Assembly (NCBI GenBank): GCA_946480345.1 | Contig: CAMLJR010000004.1 | Span: 1 to 38,688, forward strand | Origin: an uncultured Spongiibacteraceae bacterium | GTDB lineage: Bacteria; Pseudomonadota; Gammaproteobacteria; Pseudomonadales; CAMLJR01 | Reading direction: 5' to 3' | Length of the DNA stretch: 38,688 nucleotides | Part shown: piece after piece, positions 17,072 to 25,175 of the stretch | How positions within the stretch are numbered: position 1 is the first letter of the stretch | Layout: each line of letters begins with the position of its first letter | Notes under the pieces: model-generated | Database searches by the model: none | What the model was told of the DNA's origin: nothing | The model's input: the letters and a program-made list of their open reading frames with translations, nothing else | Program-made: the position numbers and the translations under genes

Positions 17072-19255
17072 TTATTTTTTGCGAATAAACCAGCACTGAT
17101 GAATATCCGGTGAGCGCTCGAAATCGGGATCGAGCGACCACCGCGACACATTTTCAACGGCAAAAATTTCACTGACCACCGGATCGAGTTCGAAGCGTTT
17201 ACGGTTGTTTGAAAAAATCAACAAGCCATCCTGTGTCAGCACGCGCATCGCCTGATGAATTAAGTCGACCTGATCGCGTTGAATATCGAGCGTATCGTCC
17301 ATCCGTTTCGAATTCGAAAAGGTGGGCGGGTCGAGCAAAATCAAATCGAATTGCTGCTGACAATCTGCGAGCCAGGTACGGCAGTCGGCGTGTACGCAAT
17401 GATTGCGCGCCTCGCTCAAACCATTCAACGCAAAATTACGTCGCGCCCAGTCCAGATACGTTTGCGAAAGATCAACGCTGGTCGTGCTCAATGCACCGCC
17501 AATCGCCGCCTGCACACTCGCCGTTGCGGTGTAACAGAATAAATTCAGGAAACGTTTACCCTTCGCCAGCTCGGCAATTTTCAATCGCACCGGTCGATGA
17601 TCGAGAAACAAACCGGTATCGAGATAATCGGTGAGATTAACCAGCAATCGTGCATTCCCCTCACGCACTTCGATGAACTGAGCGCGTTGATCGACCTTTT
17701 GATACTGCGTTTTCCCGCGCTGGCGCGCGCGCTGCTTTAGCGCAATTTTTTGCGGCGACACACCGAGCGCGACCGGAATTGCGCTGAGCACTTCGCGCAA
17801 ACGCTGCTCAGCTGCTTCGGGATTTACCGACGACGGCGGTGCGTATTCGGCGACATGCACCCAATCGCCATACACATCGATAGCGACCGAATATTCGGGC
17901 ATATCGGCGTCGTACACTCGATAGCAACCGGTCTGGGTTTGCTTGAGCCATTTCTGCAAGCGCTTATGATTTTTCTGCACACGGTTCGCAAACATTTGCG
18001 CGCCGGACGTCAGTTCTATCGATGGAGCCGATGGAGTATTTTCATTGGTATTTTGCGTTACGGTTTTTTCGCGATTGACGAAATATTCCGGCTCGATTTG
18101 AAACAGCAGCAATTGGGCGGGAATTGCACCATTGAACAAGCGATATTGTTTATTGCTGCGCAATCCCATCGTTTTGCCGAGGTCGGGATTGCCGGTGAAA
18201 ATCGCTGCGCGCCAGCCGACAAATTCTTCGCGCAGACGCTCGCCGATGTGCGCATATAGATGACGCAGGCTTTCCTGCTCGCCCAAGCGCTCGCCGTACG
18301 GTGGGTTGGTGATGATCAAGCCCGTCTCAATCGTTTGATGTGTCGGTTTCACAAATTGCGCGAGCTCTTTGCGCAAGACACGTACTTTGCCGGTGAGCCC
18401 GGCGTTTTCGATATTTTCCTCGGCCGCTTGAATGGCCATTGAGCTGGCGTCATAGCCGCGAATTTCCGGCCATTGCCGTTGCATCGCATTGGCTTTGCGC
18501 TGCTGGGCTTCGTCGAGTAAAGCCGACCAGATTTTTTTATCGTGCTGTCGCCAAAATTCGAACGACCACTGCTCGCGCAACAGACCGGGCGCAATATCCA
18601 TCGCCATCAGCGCACCCTCGATCAGCAAGGTACCGGAACCGCACAGGGGATCGAGCAACGCCCCGCCGCGCGCGGCAATACCCGGCCAATCGGCGCGCAG
18701 CAATAACGCAGCCGCGAGATTTTCCTTGAGCGGCGCGATACCACCCTGAAAGCGATAGCCGCGCCGATGCAGGCTATCGCCGGCGAGATCGATACTGGCC
18801 GTCGCACGATCGCGATGAAGATAGACGTTCAGTCGCCATTCGGGATTTTTCAGATCGATCGACGGCCGCTTGCCGCAGCGCGCGACGAAATGATCGACGA
18901 CTGCATCCTTCGTCTTTTGTGCGCCGAATTGGGTATTGCTAATCGCTCGATTGGTGCCGGTGAAATCGACAACGAACGTCGCCTCCGGCGAAAAATGATC
19001 GCACCACTCGATTGCCGCTACGCCGTCATACAACGATTGCGCACTATCGAGTTCGAATTGCGCCAGTGGCAGCAGAATACGATTCGCCAGCCGCGACCAC
19101 AGGCAGGCACGGTAAGCGACAGCAAGCGGTGCCGAGAACGAAACGCCAGCCACATGCGATTTCGTTGACTGCGCGCCGAAGCTGCGTAATTCATCGGCCA
19201 GCAGTTCTTCCAAACCCTTCGGACAGGTTGCGGTGAGATTCACAATTGGGGTCAT
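17072..19255 (-). CDS. rlmL: Bifunctional 23S rRNA methyltransferase RlmKL
   Basis: The fused enzyme makes m2G2445 (RlmL half) and m7G2069 (RlmK half) in 23S rRNA. From the N-terminus: a THUMP domain (about residues 45-155), the RlmL Rossmann domain with LDPLCGSGTLL at 201-211 and the catalytic NPPYGERLG near 316, then the RlmK half with FLNLFCYTATASVQAA near 563 and LLDPPTFSNSKRM near 640. The length of 727 residues is usual for the fusion. The ribosome site at 19255 is weak. Divergent from rmf. Confidence 0.97.
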   Translation of the reverse strand: MTPIVNLTATCPKGLEELLADELRSFGAQSTKSHVAGVSFSAPLAVAYRACLWSRLANRILLPLAQFELDSAQSLYDGVAAIEWCDHFSPEATFVVDFTGTNRAISNTQFGAQKTKDAVVDHFVARCGKRPSIDLKNPEWRLNVYLHRDRATASIDLAGDSLHRRGYRFQGGIAPLKENLAAALLLRADWPGIAARGGALLDPLCGSGTLLIEGALMAMDIAPGLLREQWSFEFWRQHDKKIWSALLDEAQQRKANAMQRQWPEIRGYDASSMAIQAAEENIENAGLTGKVRVLRKELAQFVKPTHQTIETGLIITNPPYGERLGEQESLRHLYAHIGERLREEFVGWRAAIFTGNPDLGKTMGLRSNKQYRLFNGAIPAQLLLFQIEPEYFVNREKTVTQNTNENTPSAPSIELTSGAQMFANRVQKNHKRLQKWLKQTQTGCYRVYDADMPEYSVAIDVYGDWVHVAEYAPPSSVNPEAAEQRLREVLSAIPVALGVSPQKIALKQRARQRGKTQYQKVDQRAQFIEVREGNARLLVNLTDYLDTGLFLDHRPVRLKIAELAKGKRFLNLFCYTATASVQAAIGGALSTTSVDLSQTYLDWARRNFALNGLSEARNHCVHADCRTWLADCQQQFDLILLDPPTFSNSKRMDDTLDIQRDQVDLIHQAMRVLTQDGLLIFSNNRKRFELDPVVSEIFAVENVSRWSLDPDFERSPDIHQCWFIRKK

Positions 19256-19546
19256 AAAGCGCTGCTCTAATTGGGCTAGATGAAGATGCTATAAGAGGAA
19301 AAAAGTTTTAACGATTTACCGATGCGAGCTATTTTGAAAATTGATAAGTGCTTGAATTTTAAGTGGTGAAAGCCAGCTATAACAGACACAACTAAAAGCG
19401 CGAGGACCTAGAAGATATTGATAGTCGACGGCGCTGCGATAGGTTTGCTTTCATTCGGCACGAGGGCGCAATTCTATCACCTACCTACAACAGCCCTCTA
19501 AATCCATTCATAGATCTACCTATCTTCACCACGGAGAGTCAGCTTT
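19256..19546. other. Divergent intergenic region rlmKL / rmf
   Basis: 291 bases without a convincing gene, AT-rich near rlmKL. It must hold both promoters; a TATAGC on the minus strand about 30 bases from the rlmKL start and a TCTATC on the plus strand upstream of rmf are possible -10 boxes without good -35 partners. No strong hairpin or repeat was seen. Confidence 0.5.
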
Positions 19547-19750
19547 ATGAAAAGGCAAAAACGCAATTTGCAAGAGCGCGCCTATCAACGCGGATATCTC
19601 GCCGGAATTGATGGCCGTCATCAGGATTTATGTCCGCATGTCGACAACAACATGCGTAATCAGTGGCTGTCGGGATGGCGCGAAGGCCGCCTCGATAATT
19701 GGAACGGATTGACGATGATTTCCGCAATGCAAAAGATGGCGACGCGCTGA
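19547..19750 (+). CDS. rmf: Ribosome modulation factor
   Basis: The sequence MKRQKRNLQERAYQRGYLAG, the CPH segment and QWLSGWREGR match RMF, the stationary-phase protein that dimerises 70S ribosomes into inactive 100S particles. It is 67 residues against 55 in Escherichia coli, with an extended C-terminus (NWNGLTMISAMQKMATR). The ribosome site GGAGAG is about ten bases upstream. The gene is followed by its own terminator. RMF genes are usually induced by ppGpp or slow growth; nothing in the sequence here proves that. Confidence 0.96.
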   Translation: MKRQKRNLQERAYQRGYLAGIDGRHQDLCPHVDNNMRNQWLSGWREGRLDNWNGLTMISAMQKMATR

Positions 19751-19786
19751 TCATATTGTCGGATCCAGCAATTTCTTAACTCAGCC

Positions 19787-19809
19787 GCCCGCGCATAGCG
19801 GGCTTTTTT
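19787..19809 (+). terminator. rmf terminator
   Basis: GCCCGC, loop GCATA, GCGGGC, then six T. A compact intrinsic terminator 37 bases after the rmf stop. Confidence 0.92.
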
Positions 19810-19965
19810 ATGGCAGAGGTAGTAATCGGCTGGAGCTTTGTGCGCAAACTCTCTGAAAACACACCGCTTTGGCCGAAGGCGCCCCTTGCACCCGCCTCTT
19901 TGCATCAGTAGACTGGCCGCGCGCTTTAACATTCGTTTCACGTCATAACTATTTCGGAGAGCATC

Positions 19966-20199
19966 ATGAAGAAAAGCTACCTGGTCATGTCTGCGCTGGT
20001 TCTGAGCATGGGTCTCGTTGCCTGCGGCAAAAAAGAAGAAGCACCGGCTCCGGTGGAGACTGCTCCGGCTGTAGAAGCTCCGGCTCCTGCTGCAGAAGTA
20101 CCGGCTGAAAACACCGCTCCGGCAGCTGATGCCGCAGCTCCTGCCGAGACCACCGCTCCGGCAGAAACTACTGCTCCGGCCGAAGCGCCAGCTCAGTAA
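19966..20199 (+). CDS. Small Ala/Pro/Glu/Thr-rich lipoprotein
   Basis: 77 residues. The signal peptide ends in the lipobox LVAC-G (cysteine at residue 20), so the mature protein is a lipoprotein of about 58 residues. The rest is low complexity: GKKEEAPAPVETAP, then repeats of APAETT and EAPA, with no predicted fold. Acidic and proline-rich tails of this kind are disordered. GGAGAG lies five bases before the ATG. It has its own terminator and stands alone between rmf and a convergent diguanylate cyclase. No function is assigned. Confidence 0.85.
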   Translation: MKKSYLVMSALVLSMGLVACGKKEEAPAPVETAPAVEAPAPAAEVPAENTAPAADAAAPAETTAPAETTAPAEAPAQ

Positions 20200-20213
20200 T
20201 CTGTACGCAAAAT

Positions 20214-20242
20214 AAAAAAAGGGGCTTTAAGCCCCTTTTTTT
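20214..20242. terminator. Bidirectional terminator
   Basis: Seven A, then GGGGCTT / AAGCCCC with a one-base centre, then seven T. The symmetry allows it to work for the lipoprotein gene on the plus strand and the diguanylate cyclase gene on the minus strand, whose stop is 20 bases away. Confidence 0.93.
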
Positions 20243-20261
20243 ATTGCCCGCATTTTCGATA

Positions 20262-21668
20262 TCACGATGAACGCGCGCCGTGAAAATTCAGCTTGTGCTG
20301 ATACATGTGCGTATCTGCCAACCGCAGCCAGTCGTCGATTGTCGCTATACCGGGCTCGTCGCTGCATGCGACTCCCGCCGAGTACCGCAAAATAATACTG
20401 CTGCCATCCTCGTTATCGATGACTACGGGCGGCAATGTCGCCAGTAGTAATCGTGCTTGATCGCTATCGGTTTCGCGCAGCAGTGCGATGAACTCATCGC
20501 CACCGTAACGGCCAAGCTCGTCAGTCGTGCGCAACCGCGCCTTTACCTGTTCCGCGAAAGCAATCAGCGCGCGATCACCCACATGGTGTCCAAAGTTATC
20601 GTTCACTTCCTTGAAGTTATTCATATCGAAAAACACCAGCGTGCTGGTGCGGCCGTAACGCTGCTCCAACTGCAATGATTTTTCCGCTTCGTCGAGCAAA
20701 GCGCCACGATTTAAACAGCGCGTAAGGTTGTCCATTTTCGCGCTTTCCTGAAGGCGCAGATTCGCTTCCCGCAGCCGGCTATTCAGCTCGTGTAGTTCAT
20801 CCCGCACTACCATCTCGCTGCTGATATCCATGACGCTGGCGATGTAATGCAAAAGATTCCCGTACTCGTCGTGAATGCCTTTGCACATTTCGCGTACATA
20901 GCGAATTTCGCCGTCATCACGCAGCAGGCGATAGTTCAATTCGTATTGACGATCGCGATTGTCCTGCGCGCGAAAGCGCAGCAGGCGCGGCAGGTCCTCG
21001 GGGTGTACCAATTCGAGATAGCTCGCCGGATTCGCATAAACGCTTTCCTTGGAGCGGCCGGTAATTGCTTCATAGGCGTCGTTGATGAATAACAGATGCT
21101 TCGCCGGCGAGTGCATCCAAACGATGACCGGAACCTGATCGACGATGTCGGTTAACTTCTGTTCTTCGAGCCGGGCGATCTGTTGCGCACGCTGATGATC
21201 GCCGATATCGATCAACGCCGCCGTTAAGTAGTCAACCTGATTCGATGCATTCCGAACCGAGCGCAACGACAGCCGCGCCCAGAGCAGATAACCGCCCGCA
21301 TGCAGAACTCGGCAATCACAGCAGCCGCGGTCGCCATGGTTGGAGGACAAATCGCGTAACACGACTTCGACACGAGAGACATCTTCCGGAAAAATCAATT
21401 CGCTGAAAGATTGCGACACCAACGACGAGCCATTCAGACCAAGCAGCCGCTGCAATTCCGCATTAGCAGCGAGAATTTTTGAATCCAGACTGATTTTGAA
21501 CAGCGCTACCGGCGCCAGATCAAACAGCGATGGATCATCGATTCCGACTTTCAGGCCGGCCATTTTGGCTTTGGCCGCGCCGGAAAACCGATAGAGCAGA
21601 TATCCGATCAAAGCAATTAGTGCAGCAAGCACTCCCTCGGCCATTAATTCGGTCACGTCCATCTCCAT
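20262..21668 (-). CDS. Membrane-anchored PAS-PAS-GGDEF diguanylate cyclase
   Basis: Predicted to make cyclic di-GMP from GTP. An N-terminal transmembrane helix (GVLAALIALIGYLLYRF) is followed by PAS domain 1 (DLAPVALFKISLDSKILAAN), PAS domain 2 with its PAC segment (VPVIVWMHSPAKHLLFINDA to YIASVMDIS), a coiled linker and a GGDEF domain. The active site RYGGDEF is intact near residue 386, and an RxxD inhibitory site (RTTD) sits exactly five residues before GGDEF, so product inhibition is expected. No EAL domain. Starts are unclear: the ATG used here gives 468 residues, while a GTG at 21746 would add 26. The gene stands alone. Confidence 0.93.
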   Translation of the reverse strand: MEMDVTELMAEGVLAALIALIGYLLYRFSGAAKAKMAGLKVGIDDPSLFDLAPVALFKISLDSKILAANAELQRLLGLNGSSLVSQSFSELIFPEDVSRVEVVLRDLSSNHGDRGCCDCRVLHAGGYLLWARLSLRSVRNASNQVDYLTAALIDIGDHQRAQQIARLEEQKLTDIVDQVPVIVWMHSPAKHLLFINDAYEAITGRSKESVYANPASYLELVHPEDLPRLLRFRAQDNRDRQYELNYRLLRDDGEIRYVREMCKGIHDEYGNLLHYIASVMDISSEMVVRDELHELNSRLREANLRLQESAKMDNLTRCLNRGALLDEAEKSLQLEQRYGRTSTLVFFDMNNFKEVNDNFGHHVGDRALIAFAEQVKARLRTTDELGRYGGDEFIALLRETDSDQARLLLATLPPVVIDNEDGSSIILRYSAGVACSDEPGIATIDDWLRLADTHMYQHKLNFHGARSS

Positions 21669-21873
21669 TTTCAGCTGCAGTTCATCCGGGGTGCGGCAAG
21701 TATATCCAGCAGATTGGGGGTCGCTTGACCGCCGGTCGCCTGTCACATCCCATTCATCATCCTTAATGAGGCGCCTCTGAAAATGTGCGGACCCAGTGAT
21801 GACCTTAGTGCCATCTATCCAGTCTTACGCTATCCGCAGCTATCCTTAAACGACCGTAACCGCCGAGGGCACT

Positions 21874-22203
21874 ATGCGTAACCGAATGCTTAACCCTTTT
21901 CGCTCTGCCTGGTACGTGATGTTAAGTAGCTTGATGGCGACGTCGCTCACCGCAGCCGATTCGATGCGCTGCGGCACCAAGCTGATCAGCGATGGAGAAC
22001 TCGCCATCCAGGTCCGCGAAAAATGCGGCGACCCGGTCAGCGAAGAGCTTATTGGTTACACCTTGCGCGGCGCACCGCCGGGATTTCGAGGCAATCGTGA
22101 ATATAAGATCGAGCAGTGGGTTTATGGCCCCGAGCAGGGCTATTACCACGTTTTGGTATTTGAAGGCGGCCGGCTGCACGATATCGATCGAGTTCGACAA
22201 TAA
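21874..22203 (+). CDS. Secreted DUF2845-family protein
   Basis: 109 residues with an N-terminal signal peptide (WYVMLSSLMATSLTAAD, cleavage likely near residue 28), then MRCGTKLISDGELAIQVREKCGDP, the conserved two-cysteine start of DUF2845 proteins. The C-terminal half is rich in aromatic residues (YKIEQWVYGPEQGYYHVLVFEGG) and is probably beta-stranded. The function of the family is unknown. GAGGG lies five bases before the ATG. Convergent with the next gene, 11 bases away. Confidence 0.88.
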   Translation: MRNRMLNPFRSAWYVMLSSLMATSLTAADSMRCGTKLISDGELAIQVREKCGDPVSEELIGYTLRGAPPGFRGNREYKIEQWVYGPEQGYYHVLVFEGGRLHDIDRVRQ

Positions 22204-22214
22204 CGCGCAGCGAC

Positions 22215-22907
22215 TCAGCCCACCTGACGCAGGCGCGGCCTTCCACGCGGACGGGGACGGACCTTTTGCCCACAGCGATCTTCGATCTCCGCACGAAACT
22301 GTTCGCCGCCGTAAACGCTGCCTTGCACGACATTGATATTGATGTCTTTGATGACGTCATTGGCGAGTGGAATGACCGCCAGCTCGCGATAGCGCTCATA
22401 ACACTCTGACGGCGTTTCTGCGAGGCAGGTCCAGATCGCATGATCCTGAACGAAATGAGCCGCGCTGCCGATGTGTTGGCGAAAGCTGCTCCACGGGTAA
22501 TCGAACGGATCGGTCACAACGCCCGTAATCGCAGCCAGCGTATCGACGTAACGATAAGCGCTGAGCATGTGTTCGCCGGCTTCCACCAAACAGGATTTAT
22601 AGCGGCCCTGCCATAACGTACCGGCGCGATCGTAACGGCGATTGAAATACTGCACGTACCGGCGTCCGAGTGACTGCATCATCTGCGGTACCGCCAACTC
22701 GGTATGCGGTGTCACCAGCAACTGCACACGATTGGGCAGCAGCGCATACGCGTGGAGTTCGCATTCATACTGCGCGGCGGCATGGCGCAGGCTCTCCAGA
22801 TAGAACTGATAATCGTCGCGGTATCGGAAGGTATGGGCCCAATTGACACCGGTCTGCACGACACATTGAGGAATGTCGCTGACGGTGAAACGCGTCGGTC
22901 TTGGCAT
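22215..22907 (-). CDS. REP-associated transposase-like protein (Y1_Tnp family) with degraded HUH motif
   Basis: 230 residues with the overall layout of RAYT proteins, single-strand nucleases that act on REP elements: N-terminal VSDIPQCVVQTG, central HAYALLPN (52-59), GTLWQGRYKS (96-105), SAYRYVDT (116-123), PFDYPWSSFRQHIG, and the C-terminal basic GRPRL tail. The active site of the family is His-hydrophobic-His in NHVHLLV. Here it reads NRVQLLV, so both metal-binding histidines are lost (R60, Q62). The candidate nucleophile Tyr120 remains. A GGAGGA ribosome site and an intact frame argue against simple decay. Transposase activity is unlikely; a DNA/RNA-binding role is possible. Confidence 0.88.
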   Translation of the reverse strand: MPRPTRFTVSDIPQCVVQTGVNWAHTFRYRDDYQFYLESLRHAAAQYECELHAYALLPNRVQLLVTPHTELAVPQMMQSLGRRYVQYFNRRYDRAGTLWQGRYKSCLVEAGEHMLSAYRYVDTLAAITGVVTDPFDYPWSSFRQHIGSAAHFVQDHAIWTCLAETPSECYERYRELAVIPLANDVIKDININVVQGSVYGGEQFRAEIEDRCGQKVRPRPRGRPRLRQVG

Positions 22908-22921
22908 CGTTCGCTCCTCCA

Positions 22922-22937
22922 GCGCGAAAAATCGCGC
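22922..22937 (-). promoter_or_regulatory. Hairpin abutting the RAYT-like ribosome site
   Basis: GCGCGA / TCGCGC with a four-base loop is a perfect 6-bp stem ending one base before the GGAGGA of the transposase-like gene. It may modulate translation or be a recognition element for the protein. Confidence 0.5.
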
Positions 22938-23112
22938 ACTGCGGGTTGTAGTTGCAAACCACAGGGAGCAATTAACTTGCCAGCCCCGAAAAACCGAGAC
23001 AAGTTATTGTTTAATAACAATTTCTCCGAACAAAAAGAAGCTAAAAACCGCTATCTCCGACCCGTCATGGATCGCCATTTACGACGCCCGCACCAGCGCG
23101 GCACACGCGCGA

Positions 23113-23493
23113 CTATCGCAGCAACCGCAATACTGCTGCAGTCACGACGCCCCAGACACAGTTCAATACCAACGCCGACAACATAGGCATCACAAGCAAA
23201 CGGAAACCATCGTGGATCAAAATCCATTGCAGCAATGTGATTACAACGCCCCACACCAGCCCCGCCACCAACCACGAACTACGCAGGAACGGCAGCGTAA
23301 ACACGAAGCCCGCGAGACCGCCCCATACCAAACGCTGATACACGCCGGAGGGATAGAGCGCACCAGCTAGATGCGAACCAAAGACTGCGGTTGATGCGAA
23401 ATGCGCACTGGTCCATACCGCAATACTTTTGGCGAATCCGCCAACTGTGCCTGCGGAAAAGCATATCGCCAGATCGCGTAACCAATGTCGCAT
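23113..23493 (-). CDS. Small integral membrane protein, unknown function
   Basis: 126 residues with three or four hydrophobic helices (about residues 7-28, 55-72, 74-93 and 99-122) and few charged residues. No family recognised. GAGG lies seven bases before the ATG. It lies 72 bases after the PQQ-type dehydrogenase gene on the same strand and may be its last operon member; a role in membrane anchoring is only a guess. A weak AT-rich hairpin (23003-23018) follows about 95 bases downstream. Confidence 0.75.
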   Translation of the reverse strand: MRHWLRDLAICFSAGTVGGFAKSIAVWTSAHFASTAVFGSHLAGALYPSGVYQRLVWGGLAGFVFTLPFLRSSWLVAGLVWGVVITLLQWILIHDGFRLLVMPMLSALVLNCVWGVVTAAVLRLLR

Positions 23494-23565
23494 GTCGTCG
23501 CCTCACAAAATAATTTTGAATACGAAAAATCGTTGAATCGGAATAAATAGAACGAAGAGATCCGC

Positions 23566-25113
23566 CTACTCGCGCATCAGCAAATACACCGCCAGCGCTT
23601 TGCGATCGTCGTCCGATAACGGAAAAACCGGCATCGGCGGTTGCGGTGTGCGCAGAAAATCCTGCAACTGCTGCATCGAATATCGCGCCGATAATTGCTC
23701 CAGCGGCTTCACCTTCCGAAAACCGCCCGCGAAGCGCTGCTCATGACACTTCGCGCACGCATATTGACGATACAAGGCTTCGCCACGCTGCGATAAGGCG
23801 GTGCGCTCATCGGCGCTGATCGAGGAAATGCCATCGCGCTGATCGACCTTAACCGCTGGCGAACCCGTGGTTGCAGTTGTGGTTGGCGCCGTGCCGTATG
23901 CAACGCGATAGATCGCGCCGGCAAAATCATCGGAGATGTAGATAGCCCCGTCGGGCCCCTCGGCGACATCCACTGGTCGGCCGATGACTTTCTTATTTTT
24001 TCCGAAGAGCGATTTGTTTTCCGCTGCGGGCTTGGATGAAAAGAATCCCGTAACAAAATCGCGCTCGCCGATTTTGCCGTCGTCACGCCATTGCAGTTGA
24101 ACCACTTTATAACCATCGGGCTCGTCGCGATTCCATGAGCCATGCAACGCGACCAATGCACTCCGCTCGAAACCTGCCGGCAATTTTTTGCTGCGTAAAA
24201 AATGAATTCCGAGCGGTGCGTTATGCGCGCGAAAACCGTGCGCAGGGGCGATCGCCGTTGGTAGTAGTGCCTCCCTGCCCTTGCCGAAATCGGGATCGAG
24301 CACATTGGCGCCGTTGATATACGGCCAACCATAAAAGCCGTCCTTAACGATGCGATTCAACTCGCAGGGAGGAAAATCGTCGCCGAGCCAATCGCGGCCG
24401 TTATCGGTCGCATAGAGTTCGTTATTCCACGGCGCCCAATCCATACCAACGCTATTGCGCAAACCGCTCGCGTAAATTTCGCCGCCGCTGCCATCCGCGT
24501 TGAAGCGCATGATCGTTGCACGACGCTTATCTTTTTCTTCGCAAACATTGCAGGTCGAACCCTGCGCAAGGTAGAGAAATCCATCGGGACCGATGCGAAC
24601 CGTCTTGGTCCAGTGACCGTCATCGCCGGTAAGGCCGGTAATAATTTGCTGATAGCTGCCGCGAACCTGGCCGGTTTCGCTATCGAAGGCGATACGCCCC
24701 ACCGCTTTTGTCTCACCCACATATATCCAGCCGCCAGTCACATCGATGCCGTGCGGGCGGTCCAGCCCTTTTAGCAATACGCGTTGTGCATCGGGTTGGC
24801 CATCGCCATTCCGATCGCGCTCCAGCAACATAATTTCGCCGGCGCGCGGCAACGACACCAGTAAATCACCTGCTTCAGTGAATTTGAGCATGCGTGCATT
24901 ACGTAACCCGCTGGCGTAAACGGTAATCGAAAAACCTGGCGGCACCTGCAAACGCTGCACTGCGTTCGACGCCGATGACGGATTCGATTGCCCGAACGCC
25001 ATGCTCAGCAACATGCGCGGAGTTGCAGAATCGAAATAAATGGCGCTCGTCGCGATCGAAAGCGCGACGAACACGATCAGGCTGAGCAAGAGACGTTTGG
25101 CAAATCGCAGCAT
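23566..25113 (-). CDS. PQQ-type sorbosone/glucose dehydrogenase fused to cytochrome c
   Basis: 515 residues. An N-terminal hydrophobic anchor (LLLSLIVFVALSIATSAIYF) precedes a six-bladed beta-propeller of the soluble glucose dehydrogenase/L-sorbosone dehydrogenase family (about residues 55-410), with DRPHGIDVTGG, GLRNSVGMDWAPW, DNGRDWLGDD and ALHGSWNRDEPDGYKV. The C-terminus is a cytochrome c domain with haem site CAKCH near 449-453 and a candidate axial Met in PPMPVFPLSDDD. Members oxidise sugars or aldoses in the periplasm and pass electrons on; the fused haem suggests direct transfer to the respiratory chain. The substrate cannot be told from sequence. GGAG lies eight bases before the ATG. 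Confidence 0.9.
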   Translation of the reverse strand: MLRFAKRLLLSLIVFVALSIATSAIYFDSATPRMLLSMAFGQSNPSSASNAVQRLQVPPGFSITVYASGLRNARMLKFTEAGDLLVSLPRAGEIMLLERDRNGDGQPDAQRVLLKGLDRPHGIDVTGGWIYVGETKAVGRIAFDSETGQVRGSYQQIITGLTGDDGHWTKTVRIGPDGFLYLAQGSTCNVCEEKDKRRATIMRFNADGSGGEIYASGLRNSVGMDWAPWNNELYATDNGRDWLGDDFPPCELNRIVKDGFYGWPYINGANVLDPDFGKGREALLPTAIAPAHGFRAHNAPLGIHFLRSKKLPAGFERSALVALHGSWNRDEPDGYKVVQLQWRDDGKIGERDFVTGFFSSKPAAENKSLFGKNKKVIGRPVDVAEGPDGAIYISDDFAGAIYRVAYGTAPTTTATTGSPAVKVDQRDGISSISADERTALSQRGEALYRQYACAKCHEQRFAGGFRKVKPLEQLSARYSMQQLQDFLRTPQPPMPVFPLSDDDRKALAVYLLMRE

Positions 25114-25175
25114 TAGCGCAGCTCCATCGCGAGAAAGGCGGCGCCTAGCTTAGCAGAGATAGTTGGAGGTAAAAG

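Noticed and set aside
20041..20199. Tandem DNA repeat (gctccggc-type units)
   Set aside because: The units are irregular and in frame; they reflect Ala/Pro/Glu-rich coding sequence and not an independent repeat array.
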